Below, in pieces: positions 34,101 to 46,495 of a DNA stretch of 64,000 nucleotides. The notes beneath the pieces were generated by a model, which was not told where the DNA came from, made no database searches, and saw only the letters and a program-made list of their open reading frames with translations. Positions within the stretch are counted from its first letter, which is position 1. Every line of letters begins with the position of its first letter. The stretch comes from Pteria penguin (lineage: Eukaryota; Mollusca; Bivalvia; Pterioida; Pteriidae): assembly GCA_035048485.1 (NCBI GenBank), contig CM068589.1, positions 5,747,229 to 5,811,228 on the forward strand, in the 5' to 3' direction. A program made the translations under genes and the position numbers.

Positions 34101-34282
34101 ATGTAAGTCGCCGTTACCTACAATTTCTGCAAGTAGATTGCGCAATGTGGATACCATCACTAAAGATCAGATATCTGGATCGTGAAAAAGAATTTTGTAT
34201 TAGAGTAGGAGATCTCAGCTTCGCTGCTTCGACTTTAACTTGTGAAACCTACTCGTTGCTTTAGCAACGAGCTCGTTTCTAG
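31144..34282 (+). mobile_element. Large tandem unit 1 (Helentron-like), 3139 bp
   Basis: First of four head-to-tail units. It begins TTCTTCATCCG and a T-run, and ends CTTGTGAAACCT (34239-34250), the hairpin CTCGTTGCTTTAGCAACGAG (34252-34271), then CTCGTTTCTAG. It is one module shorter than units 2-4: only a single 323-bp step between GAAATTTGGTAGCAT at 32011 and 32334. It holds six TGACGTCA sites. Open frames of 141, 91 and 81 codons recur in every unit, but they cross internal duplications, overlap on both strands and lack recognisable domains. I treat them as non-coding. Confidence 0.72.
33192..33950 (+). repeat. Internal duplications in unit 1 (recur in all units)
   Basis: Two nested duplications. 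A ~220-bp diverged pair starts at GAGTTTGAGAAAGCATT (about 33192) and GAGTTTGAGAAAGTATT (about 33412); both run through GAAGCGCGGT(C/G)AATTTGCC and end in ATA(T/C)AGGACTTC. A nearly perfect 82-bp pair starts at CATCGCGAGGAGAATTG (33781 and 33863). Between them lies an A/C homopolymer tract (about 33443-33538). Equivalent positions exist in units 2-4. Confidence 0.85.
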
Positions 34283-34284
34283 TT

Positions 34285-34487
34285 AGGTTTCACAAGTTTC
34301 ACTTGTGAAACCTTTTATTATTCTACTGTCTTTTCTTATTATTATTAGGTTTCACAAGTTTCACTTGTGAAACCTTTTATTATTCTACTGTCTTTTCTTA
34401 TTATTATTAGGTTTCACAAGTTTCACTTGTGAAACCTTTTATTATTCTACTGTCTTTTCTTATTATTATTATTATTATTCTTCATCC
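34285..34487 (+). repeat. Palindromic minisatellite, 3 copies
   Basis: Three copies (starts 34285, 34347, 34409; step 62 bp) of the same palindromic unit as at 30888, placed directly between the CTAG end of unit 1 and the start of unit 2. Units 3 and 4 lack it. Confidence 0.92.
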
Positions 34488-37400
34488 GTTTTTTTTTTTG
34501 TTACGGCTCAGAAATCACTCATTATTAAAGATATTACTATTCTGTTTTCAGTGTTCGATTCGAAAATAAATTTTCAAGATTTGATTTTTTTAATTTTCTA
34601 AATTACCGCTTATAAGCGCGCAGCGCCACCTACGACGCCAAAATTTTGAATCGCTATATCTTCCTTATTATTTGTCCGATTGGAATGAAATTTTCAGCAT
34701 TCGATTCAGAAAAGGAGATGCAAGATTTTATGTCACTGCGTCAATTTCGTAGCTCTACCCCGAAAAAGTTGACCTTGACCCGATTGTTTTCATTTCAAAA
34801 AAAATATTTCAATCTTAGATTTTAGACAGTAGGATGAAAGATTTTAATGGTCTGATTTGGAATATGAAAAATTTTTGAAATCGGACCATAAATAAAGTCA
34901 CAATGAGCGTGGGAAAATTCGCTATGACGTCATCAAAGCTAATTAAATATTCATACGTTAATATCTCTCTTATTAAATGAGATATCGGCATGAAATTTTA
35001 TATCTAAACATGTTTCCACATTCTTAATCTACCTCTAGAATGAAAATGGCATGCTGCCAATATTTTTGAAATTATTGAAAATTTTCGAATCAAATCTTTG
35101 GCAAGGTCTAGCGACTTTATTTGCAGTCGGATTTTGATCGGGTTTCTTCCATTCGATAGAGCGTTCAAATACCTACCAGTGAAGTGTTCTCAGATTTTCG
35201 CTAACTCTTACGGTTCTCGAGTTATTTGCGTTTGAACACGACAACCCCCTTTAAAGTGATGTTTGTGACGTCATCAACACTCATTAATTATTCATGAAAT
35301 GTTTTCGCCTATAGCTCGCTTATTGAGGGAGATAGAGGTGTGAAATTTGGTAGCATGATAGAGATTGAGAATATCTACCGACTGACAAGAGGAATTTGGC
35401 ATGGAGCCAAATTCCTGAAAATGACGTCATACTTTGTAAATGACGTCATATCTCCCTTATTTTTCATCGGATCGAGGCGGGGACGGTTGGAATCGATTCT
35501 GCGTGAAAAAGTAAAATGGTAAATACCAGCAACAGAATTTCGATATCTCTTACCGTTTTCGAGATATTTGCGGTCAAAGTTCAGTGTTTGGCCTTTCCTG
35601 AAAATACAATTTAAAATTTCAGGTACCTGTGTCTCGCTTATTGATGAAGCTAGAGGTATGAAATTTGGTAGCATAAAAGAGAATGCAAATATCTACCGAC
35701 TGACAAAAGGGAATTGGCATGGTACCAAATTCCTGAAAATGACGTCATACTTTGTAAATGACGTCATATCTCCCTTATTTTTCATCGGATCGAGGCGGGG
35801 ACGGTTGGAATCGATTCTGCGTGAAAAAGTAAAATGGTAAATACCATCAACAGAATTTCGATATCTCTTACCGTTTTCGAGATATTTGCGGTCAAAGTCC
35901 AGTGTTTGGCCTTTCCTGAAAATACAATTTAAAACTTCAGGTACCTGTGTCTCGCTTATTGATAAAGCTAGAGGTATGAAATTTGGTAGCATAAAAGAGA
36001 ATGCAAATATCTACCGACTGACAAAAGGGAATTGGCATGGTATCAAATTTCTGAAAATGACGTCATACTTTGTAAATGACGTCATAACTCCATTAATTTT
36101 CATCTTATCGAATCGGGGATTGCTGCAATCGATTCTGCGCGAAAATTTATATGCATAACATTGCCATCAAATTTTCGCTAACTCTTACCGTTTTCGAGTT
36201 ATTTAGGTTTAAACACGACAACCCCCTTTAAAGTGATGCTTTCAACGTCACATAAAGTTCATTAATGTTTAATGAAATGGTTTCAGCTAAAGCTCGCTTA
36301 TTAAAGAAGGTAGAGATGTGAAAATTGGTAGCATGATAGGGAATGAGGGTATCTACCGACTCTTTACTTTGAAATTTCATCTTTCGGCTATTCATTCTCA
36401 CAGACACATACTCCCGTTTAATGAAAAAATTTTTCGAAATATACGACGTTTTAAGAGAATTACGTAAGATTTAATATTTTTCGATTTTCGCGTATGTAGC
36501 TTTTAGTTTTAATGGTAGATCTCTCAAATTTTCACTGTTATGTTCTCTAGGTTCATAGCTTTAGAACTTTCATCGGCCGATATTATCTATCTCTTTTAGT
36601 TTGGCCTCTATTTCAATTTAAAGTTTTTTAAAAATTACGTAATGTTCAAAACTGTCTTATTTTTAGTCTTTTAGTTTCCAAAACATTACGAAACGATTTT
36701 CCGTAACGATTTTACTATGAAACATGTTTCCCGGTATTTGAAAGTGAGCAATTTAAAGATTTTTTTATAAAAAATATCTTACTTGCGTAACTTTCAAGTA
36801 TTTTTTATTCGTCGTATGAACAAATTATAAAAACAAGAGTTTGAGAAAGCATTTTGATTTCGATTTCTTAAACAAAAATCAAATTTTGGGCACTCTACTG
36901 ATGAACAACGCAATAAACATATCTTCAGAAGCGCGGTCAATTTGCCTTGCTTAATACCTTGCACGACACCGCTGTGATATAGGACTTCTTCCATGGACAA
37001 GGCGCAGTAACTCGCGATTAATTCAATCGCGATTTAAAGTGCTTTCTATAAAATAGAGTTTGAGAAAGTATTATGCATTCGAATTCTTAAACAAAAAAAA
37101 AAACCAAAAAATAAAAAAACCAACCCCCCCCCCCAAAAAAAAAAACAAAAAAAAAAAAAAAAAAAAAAAAAAAGCAAATTTACATTCTACGAGCTACTGC
37201 TGAACAAGGCTATAAAGAAATCTTCTCCGAGCGTCGGCATTACACATTAGAGAAGCGCGGTGAATTTGCCTTGCTTAATACCTCGCACTGCGCCGCTGTT
37301 ATACAGGACTTCAAACGTGTGTGAATTAATCGCCAGTTACAGTGCTTTACCTGTGGAATACGAGACATTGTCAAGTCTTTCTTTTGTATATTGGGGAAAG

Positions 37401-37918
37401 CGGCATTACTAAAGGCCATCGCGAGGAGAATTGTTTATTCCAGCAGAGTGGCGATTCAAGGTCAAACATCTGTACACGCGAAATAACTTGCGTAAGTTCA
37501 TCGCGAGGAGAATTGTTTATTCCAGCAGAGAAGCGATTCAAGGTCAAACATCTGTACACGCGAAATACCTTGCGTAAGTTAATAAATAAACAACATAAAG
37601 CGGGCAGTAAGGACTGAAGATCTAGGTTACACTTGCAGATTGTACTAAGTGTGATTGTCCTACATGTTTCTTGTTTCAAATATATGGTCAAGAGTAGTCG
37701 ATATTGTGCGATGTAGGCTTCAGTATAATGTGTATAATGTAAGTCGCCGTTACCTACAATTTCTGCAAGTAGATTGCGCAATGTGGATACCATCACTAAA
37801 GATCAGATATCTGGATCGTGAAAAAGAATTTTGTATTAGAGTAGGAGATCTCAGCTTCGCTGCTTCGACTTTAACTTGTGAAACCTACTCGTTGCTTTAG
37901 CAACGAGCTCGTTTCTAG
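34488..37918 (+). mobile_element. Large tandem unit 2 (Helentron-like), 3431 bp
   Basis: Nearly identical to unit 1 outside the module region, with two exact 318-bp steps (GAAATTTGGTAGCAT at 35342, 35660, 35978). The middle module type (GGATCGAGGCGGGGACGG) is used twice and the unit-1 type (GTATCGAATCGGGG with GTAGTTAAAGG) is absent. Eight TGACGTCA sites. It ends in the same hairpin and CTAG. Confidence 0.72.
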
Positions 37919-37930
37919 TTATTATTATTA

Positions 37931-40900
37931 TTCTTCATCCGTATTTTTTTTTGTGACGGCTCAGAAATCACTCATTATTAAAGATATTACTATTCTGTTT
38001 TCAGTGTTCGATTCGAAATTAAATTTTCAAGATTTGATTTTTTTAATTTTCTAAATTACCGCTTATAAGCGCGCAGCGCCACCTACGACGCCAAAATTTT
38101 GAATCGCTATATCTTCCTTATTATTTGTCCAATTGGAATGAAATTTTCAGCATTCGATTCAGAAAAGGAGATGCAAGATTTTATGTCACTGCGTCAATTT
38201 CGTAGCTCTACCCCGAAAAAGTTGACCTTGACCCGATTGTTTTCATTTCAAAAAAAATATTTCAATCTTAGATTTTAGACAGTAGGATGAAAGATTTTAA
38301 TGGTCTGATTTGGAATATGAAAAATTTTTGAAATCGGACCATAAATAAAGTCACAATGAGCGTGGGAAAATTCGCTATGACGTCATCAAAGCTAATTAAA
38401 TATTCATACGTTAATATCTCTCTTATTAAATGAGACATCGGCATGAAATTTTATATCTAAACATGTTTCCACATTCTTAATCTACCTCTAGAATGAAAAT
38501 GGCATGCTGCCAATATTTTTGAAATTATTGAAAATTTTCGAATCAAATCTTTGGCAAGGTCTAGCGACTTTATTTGCAGTCGGATTTTGATCGGGTTTCT
38601 TCCATTCGATAGAGCGTTCAAATACCTACCTGTGAAGTGTTCTCAGATTTTCGCTAACTCCTACGGTTCTCGAGTTATTTGCGTTTGAACACGACAACCC
38701 CCTTTAAAGTGATGTTTGTGACGTCATCAACACTCATTAATTATTCATGAAATGTTTTCGCCTATAGCTCGCTTATTGAGGAAGATAGAGGTGTGAAATT
38801 TGGTAGCATGATAGAGATTGAGAATATCTACCGACTGACAAGAGGAATTTGGCATGGAGCCAAATTCCTGAAAATGACGTCATACTTTGTAAATGACGTC
38901 ATATCTCCCTTATTTTTCATCGGATCGAGGCGGGGACGGTTGGAATCGATTCTGCGTGAAAAAGTAAAATGGTAAGTACCAGCAACAGAATTTCGATATC
39001 TCTTACCGTTTTCGAGATATTTGCGGTCAAAGTTCAGTGTTTGGCCTTTCCTGAAAATACAATTTAAAACTTCAGGTACCTGTGTCTCGCTTATTGATAA
39101 AGCTAGAGGTATGAAATTTGGTAGCATAAAAGAGAATGCAAATATCTACCGACTGACAAAAGGGAATTGGCAAGGTGCCAAATTCCTGAAAATGACGTCA
39201 TACTTTTCTAAATGACGTCATAACTCCCTTATTTTTCATCGTATCGAATCGGGGATTGTTGCAATCGATTCTGCGTGAAAAAGTAGTTAAAGGACAAAGG
39301 TCTGGTCTCAGATTTTCGATATCTCTTACCGTTTTCGAGATATTTGCGGTCAAAGTTCAGTGTTTGGCCTTTCCTGAAAATACAATTTAAAACTTCAGGT
39401 ACCTGTGTCTCGCTTATTGATAAAGCTAGAGGTATGAAATTTGGTAGCATAAAAGAGAATGCAAATATCTACCGACTGACAAAAGGGAATTGGCATGGTA
39501 CCAAATTCCTGAAAATGACGTCATACTTTGTAAATGACGTCATAACTCCATTAATTTTCATCTTATCGAATCGGGGATTGTTGCAATCGATTCTGCGCGA
39601 AAATTTATATGCATAACATTGCCATCAAATTTTTGCTAACTCTTACCGTTTTCGAGTTATTTAGGTTTAAACACGACAACCCCCTTTAAAGTGATGCTTT
39701 CAACGTCACATAAAGTTCATTAATGTTTAATGAAATAGTTTCAGCTAAAGCTCGCTTATTAAAGAAGGTAGAGATGTGAAAATTGGTAGCATGATAGGGA
39801 ATGAGGGTATCTACCGACTCTTTACTTTGAAATTTCATCTTTCGGCTATTCATTCTCACAGACACATACTCCCGTTTAATGAAAAAAATTTTCGAAATAT
39901 ACGACGTTTTAAGAGAATTACGTAAGATTTAATATTTTTCGATTTTCGCGTATGTAGCTTTTAGTTTTAATGGTAGATCTCTCAAATTTTCACTGTTATG
40001 TTCTCTAGGTTCATATCTTTAGAACTTTCATCGGCCGATATTATCTATCTCTTTTAGTTTGGCCTCTATTTCAATTTAAAGTTTTTTAAAAATTACGTAA
40101 TGTTCAAAACTGTCTTATTTTTAGTCTTTTAGTTTCCAAAACATTACGAAACGATTTTCCGTAACGATTTTACTATGAAACATGTTTCCCGGTATTTGAA
40201 AGTGAGCAATTTAAAGATTTTTTTATAAAAATATCTTACTTGCGTAACTTTCAAGTATTTTTTATTCGTCGTATGAACAAATTATAAAAACAAGAGTTTG
40301 AGAAAGCATTTTGATTTCGATTTCTTAAACAAAAATCAAATTTTGGGCACTCTACTGATGAACAACGCAATAAACATATCTTCAGAAGCGCGGTCAATTT
40401 GCCTTGCTTAATACCTTGCACGACACCGCTGTGATATAGGACTTCTTCCATGGACAAGGCGCAGTAACTCGCGATTAATTCAATCGCGATTTAAAGTGCT
40501 TTCTATAAAATAGAGTTTGAGAAAGTATTATGCATTCGAATTCTTAAACAAAAAAAAAAACCCCAAAAAATAAAAAACCCCACCCCCCCCCCCTCCCCCA
40601 AAAAAAAAACAAAAAAAAAAAAAAAAAGAAAAAAAAAAGCAAATTTACATTCTACGAGCTACTGCTGAACAAGGCTATAAAGAAATCTTCTCCGAGCGTC
40701 GGCATTACACATTAGAGAAGCGCGGTGAATTTGCCTTGCTTAATACCTCGCACTGCGCCGCTGTTATACAGGACTTCAAACGTGTGTGAATTAATCGCCA
40801 GTTACAGTGCTTTACCTGTGGAATACGAGACATTGTCAAGTCTTTCTTTTGTATATTGGGGAAAGCGGCATTACTAAAGGCCATCGCGAGGAGAATTGTT

Positions 40901-41383
40901 TATTCCAGCAGAGTGGCGATTCAAGGTCAAACATCTGTACACGCGAAATAACTTGCGTAAGTTCATCGCGAGGAGAATTGTTTATTCCAGCAGAGAAGCG
41001 ATTCAAGGTCAAACATCTGTACACGCGAAATACCTTGCGTAAGTTAATAAATAAACAACATAAAGCGGGCAGTAAGGACTGAAGATCTAGGTTACACGTG
41101 CAGATTGTACTAAGTGTGATTGTCCTACATGTTTCTTGTTTCAAATATATGGTCAAGAGTAGTCGATATTGTGCGATGTAGGCTTCAGTATAATGTGTAT
41201 AATGTAAGTCGCCGTTACCTACAATTTCTGCAAGTAGATTGCGCAATGTGGATACCATCACTAAAGATCAGATATCTGGATCGTGAAAAAGAATTTTGTA
41301 TTAGAGTAGGAGATCTCAGCTTCGCTGCTTCGACTTTAACTTGTGAAACCTACTCGTTGCTTTAGCAACGAGCTCGTTTCTAG
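37931..41383 (+). mobile_element. Large tandem unit 3 (Helentron-like), 3453 bp
   Basis: Joined to unit 2 by TTATTATTATTA only. Module starts at 38795, 39113 and 39436 (steps 318 and 323), so it carries both module types in series. Eight TGACGTCA sites. The 141-codon frame seen in unit 1 is unchanged here, showing very high identity. Confidence 0.72.
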
Positions 41384-41395
41384 TTATTATTATTA

Positions 41396-44300
41396 TTCTT
41401 CATCCGTTTTTTTTTTTTTGTGACGGCTCAGAAATCACTCATTATTAAAGATATTACTATTCTGTTTTCAGTGTTCGATTCGAAATTAAATTTTCAAGAT
41501 TTGATTTTTTTAATTTTCTAAATTACCGCTTATAAGCGCGCAGCGCCACCTACGACGCCAAAATTTTGAATCGCTATATCTTCCTTATTATTTGTCCGAT
41601 TGGAATGAAATTTTCAGCATTCGATTCAGAAAAGGAGATGCAAGATTTTATGTCACTGCGTCAATTTCGTAGCTCTACCCCGAAAAAGTTGACCTTGACC
41701 CGATTGTTTTCATTTCAAAAAAAATATTTCAATCTTAGATTTTAGACAGTAGGATGAAAGATTTTAATGGTCTGATTTGGAATATGAAAAATTTTTGAAA
41801 TCGGACCATAAATAAAGTCACAATGACGTGGGAAAATTCGCTATGACGTCATCAAAGCTAATTAAATATTCATACGTTAATATCTCTCTTATTAAATGAG
41901 ATATCGGCATGAAATTTTATATCTAAACATGTTTCCACATTCTTAATCTACCTCTAGAATGAAAATGGCATGCTGCCAATATTTTTGAAATTATTGAAAA
42001 TTTTCGAATCAAATCTTTGGCAAGGTCTAGCGACTTTATTTGCAGTCGGATTTTGATCGGGTTTCTTCCATTCGATAGAGCGTTCAAATACCTACCAGTA
42101 AAGTGTTCTCAGATTTTCGCTAACTCTTACGGTTCTCGAGTTATTTGCGTTTGAACACGACAACCCCCTTTAAAGTGATGTTTGTGACGTCATCAACACT
42201 CATTAATTATTCATGAAATGTTTTCGCCTATAGCTCGCTTATTGAGGAAGATAGAGGTGTGAAATTTGGTAGCATGATAGAGATTGAGAATATCTACCGA
42301 CTGACAAGAGGAATTTGGCATGGAGCCAAATTCCTGAAAATGACGTCATACTTTGTAAATGACGTCATATCTCCCTTATTTTTCATCGGATCGAGGCGGG
42401 GACGGTTGGAATCGATTCTGCGTGAAAAAGTAAAATGGTAAATACCAACAACAGAATTTCGATATCTCTTACCGTTTTCGAGATATTTGCGGTCAAAGTT
42501 CAGTGTTTGGCCTTTCCTGAAAATACAATTTAAAACTTCAGGTACCTGTGTCTCGCTTATTGATAAAGCTAGAGGTATGAAATTTGGTAGCATAAAAGAG
42601 AATGCAAATATCTACCGACTGACAAAAGGGAATTGGCAAGGTGCCAAATTCCTGAAAATGACGTCATACTTTTCTAAATGACGTCATAACTCCCTTATTT
42701 TTCATCGTATCGAATCGGAGATTGTTGCAATCGATTCTGCGTGAAAAAGTAGTTAAAGGAGAAATGTCTGGTCTCAGATTTTCGATATCTCTTACCGTTT
42801 TCGAGATATTTGCGGTCAAAGTTCAGTGTTTGGCCTTTCCTGAAAATACAATTTAAAACTTCAGGTACCTGTGTCTCGCTTATTGATAAAGCTAGAGGTA
42901 TGAAATTTGGTAGCATAAAAGAGAATGCAAATATCTACCGACTGACAAAAGGGAATTGGCATGGTACCAAATTCCTGAAAATGACGTCATACTTTGTAAA
43001 TGACGTCATAACTCCATTAATTTTCATCTTATCGAATCGGGGATTGTTGCAATCGATTCTGCGCGAAAATTTATATGCATAACATTGCCATCAAATTTTC
43101 GCTAACTCTTACCGTTTTCGAGTTATTTAGGTTTAAACACGACAACCCCCTTTAAAGTGATGCTTTCAACGTCACATACAGTTCATTAATGTTTAATGAA
43201 ATGGTTTAAGCTAAAGCTCGCTTATTAAAGAAGGTAGAGATGTGAAAATTGGTAGCATGATAGGGAATGAGGGTATCTACCGACTCTTTACTTTGAAATT
43301 TCATCTTTCGGCTATTCATTCTCACAGACACATACTCCCGTTTAATGAAAAAATTTTTCGAAATATACGACGTTTTAAGAGAATTACGTAAGATTTAATA
43401 TTTTTCGATTTTCGCGTATGTAGCTTTTAGTTTTAATGGTAGATCTCTCAAATTTTCACTGTTATGTTCTCTAGGTTCATATCTTTAGAACTTTCATCGG
43501 CCGATATTATCTATCTCTTTTAGTTTGGCCTCTATTTCAATTTAAAGTTTTTTAAAAATTACGTAATGTTCAAAACTGTCTTATTTTTAGTCTTTTAGTT
43601 TCCAAAACATTACGAAACGATTTTCCGTAACGATTTTACTATGAAACATGTTTCCCGGTATTTGAAAGTGAGCAATTTAAAGATTTTTTTATAAAAATAT
43701 CTTACTTGCGTAACTTTCAAGTATTTTTTATTCGTCGTATGAACAAATTATAAAAACAAGAGTTTGAGAAAGCATTTTGATTTCGATTTCTTAAACAAAA
43801 ATCAAATTTTGGGCACTCTACTGATGAACAACGCAATAAACATATCTTCAGAAGCGCGGTCAATTTGCCTTGCTTAATACCTTGCACGACACCGCTGTGA
43901 TATAGGACTTCTTCCATGGACAAGGCGCAGTAACTCGCGATTAATTCAATCGCGATTTAAAGTGCTTTCTATAAAATAGAGTTTGAGAAAGTATTATGCA
44001 TTCGAATTCTTAAACAAAAAAAACCCCAAAAAATAAAAAAACCACCCCCCCCCCCCCCCAAAAAAAAAAAACAAAAAAAAAAAAAAAGAAAAAAAAAAAG
44101 CAAATTTACATTCTACGAGCTACTGCTGAACAAGGCTATAAAGAAATCTTCTCCGAGCGTCGGCATTACACATTAGAGAAGCGCGGTGAATTTGCCTTGC
44201 TTAATACCTCGCACTGCGCCGCTGTTATACAGGACTTCAAACGTGTGTGAATTAATCGCCAGTTACAGTGCTTTACCTGTGGAATACGAGACATTGTCAA

Positions 44301-44844
44301 GTCTTTCTTTTGTATATTGGGGAAAGCGGCATTACTAAAGGCCATCGCGAGGAGAATTGTTTATTCCAGCAGAGTGGCGATTCAAGGTCAAACATCTGTA
44401 CACGCGAAATAACTTGCGTAAGTTCATCGCGAGGAGAATTGTTTATTCCAGCAGAGAAGCGATTCAAGGTCAAACATCTGTACACGCGAAATACCTTGCG
44501 TAAGTTAATAAATAAACAACATAAAGCGGGCAGTAAGGACTGAAGATCTAGGTTACACGTGCAGATTGTACTAAGTGTGATTGTCCTACATGTTTCTTGT
44601 TTCAAATATATGGTCAAGAGTAGTCGATATTGTGCGATGTAGGCTTCAGTATAATGTGTATAATGTAAGTCGCCGTTACCTACAATTTCTGCAAGTAGAT
44701 TGCGCAATGTGGATACCATCACTAAAGATCAGATATCTGGATCGTGAAAAAGAATTTTGTATTAGAGTAGGAGATCTCAGCTTCGCTGCTTCGACTTTAA
44801 CTTGTGAAACCTACTCGTTGCTTTAGCAACGAGCTCGTTTCTAG
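41396..44844 (+). mobile_element. Large tandem unit 4 (Helentron-like), 3449 bp
   Basis: Same module order as unit 3 (318 then 323). It ends with hairpin and CTAG at 44841-44844, then TTATTATTATTATTATCC and unrelated DNA. Eight TGACGTCA sites. Minor private changes are seen, for example a one-base loss near 41826. Confidence 0.72.
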
Positions 44845-45179
44845 TTATTATTATTATTATCCAAATACAAGAATAGATTTCATTATATTTAATGTTCGGA
44901 ATGTACGTTCAATATATTCTAAACATTTTACTTAATTATCTAGTATGTTTTTATATTTAAATATAGAATGTATATATCGATTCTCCTTCAAATCTTTCAA
45001 TATTGACATGTTGATATAAGTTTTAAGTTGTAAGCAAGCGAAAGTCGTATTTAAGTTCACGTAGAAATCTGCGTTAACGCAAACGTGCGTGCTCAGCTTT
45101 CCTGAGCGCAAGAGGAAAGCAAACTTTACGTTAACGCGACGTTAACATAAAGTTATGATAGGATTGTACTTCACTATAT
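44845..45179. other. No gene seen; CpG-rich patch
   Basis: AT-rich flank of the array, then a CpG-rich patch at 45070-45145 with repeated GTTAACGC and a 7-bp hairpin CTTTCCT/AGGAAAG. Confidence 0.35.
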
Positions 45180-46495
45180 CGACCAAAGAACTTCCTCAAT
45201 GACAATTTCAAACGTTGCTTAATGTTTCCTTATGAAAGAAGTTTTGTGGCAAGACGTTTTGCTTTCAGAACGAAAATGTGGTTTATATAAGATGCATTGA
45301 AATAACATATAAAGGGTGATATCACGATGCAATATACAGGAGAGGAAGGTATGCTCCTACTCAGAAAAGGGAAGTTGGTAATACTGATATTGAAGTCGTC
45401 ACGTTTGTCATAAAGAGACATAACTAACGAACCACCATCACTAATTGATGGGAGTATATCTAGTTATGATGTAAAAGATGCGCTTTAACTTGTATCTTTT
45501 ATCTCAAGTTCCTGTGGATATATTGTGTTCAGTTGATCTTTAAACTCGGGATTCTTAATCGACAAAATGTCGCCTATGTCTCTTTATCTAAGATTGAACC
45601 GAAAAGTTCATTGCTTATTGCCTTTGGAGAGCAGAGACTGTATATTATAAATTCTGCTTCGTATGAGTCAAAGATGCCGGACTGAAGTATCAGTCAATCT
45701 GTACCCACTGAAATGCCAACAATCAGCTGGAACACTTTCTCCACAAAAATCACATATATTTTATCCAAAATAAATTCTAGCATTTCGACAGTCTCTGTTT
45801 TAGTATTCTTGCTGCTGGAATCAGCTTCTTCCTTTACAAAATCTCTTTTGTGGAAGCCTAAAACGAGATACTAACACCTGCGAGTTTGGGGCGGGGGTTG
45901 GGGTGGGGGTCTGGGTTTTTTGTTTTTTTTTTGTTTTTTTGGTTTTTGTTTTTTGTTAAAGAAGAGGTTTTGAATTATTGATGTTACCCTGTTTTTGATG
46001 ACGGATGGTATTATGAGCATGTCCATGGTGATTTGTGTTGTACAGCTAGTCAGATATTTTTTTGTTTTCTCTTTTATAAAGAGGTATAATGTCAACAATG
46101 TTGATGCTAATAACATTACTAAAATACGTGATTTAATGTGCTCTAGCTGTTCCTCCAAATTCCTTAGGATGCATGTCTGATTGATTCCGCTTTATGAGTA
46201 ATCAGTGGAGCAGTATCTCTGAAGATTATCTTTGATTTCTGTTAGAATTTTCGTCATCAGTATGGAAAGAGGCTTGGTGGAATACATGAACGATCCAGCT
46301 ATAAATGGATATTTATATGCAGTTCATGCATCTTTGGAATCCAAAAACGGTATGGTAGTATGGTAGAGATCAGGTTTACTTTTGGTAATACTAAATTAAT
46401 TGAGAACTGACTTTTGATTATCCAAAACCTCTGAAGAAGACACATTTGTGGCTTTGTTGGATTACCACGCACTGAATGAGGACCAAACTCTTGTA
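45180..46495 (-). pseudogene. Penelope-like A element relic
   Basis: Minus-strand relic matching 3333-4852 piece by piece. The C-terminal SLYDKRDDFNISITNFPF is at 45421 downward. Then follow remains of the motif C and B regions (ACTGAAATGCCAACAATCAG as the motif B area near 45712). An inserted G/T-rich run lies at 45885-45955. Upstream RT sequence is at 46130-46490. Many frameshifts and stops. Confidence 0.65.

Noticed and set aside
30888..34487. CRISPR-like look of short palindromic repeats with spacers
   Set aside because: The spacers are the same ATT/TCTACTGTCTTT sequence each time, the genome is animal with introns, and no cas genes exist; this is a minisatellite.
33735..44722. 141-, 91-, 90-, 99- and 81-codon frames repeated in every array unit as a gene family
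   Set aside because: They overlap on opposite strands, run through internal duplications, lack domains, and are conserved only because the units are nearly identical at DNA level.
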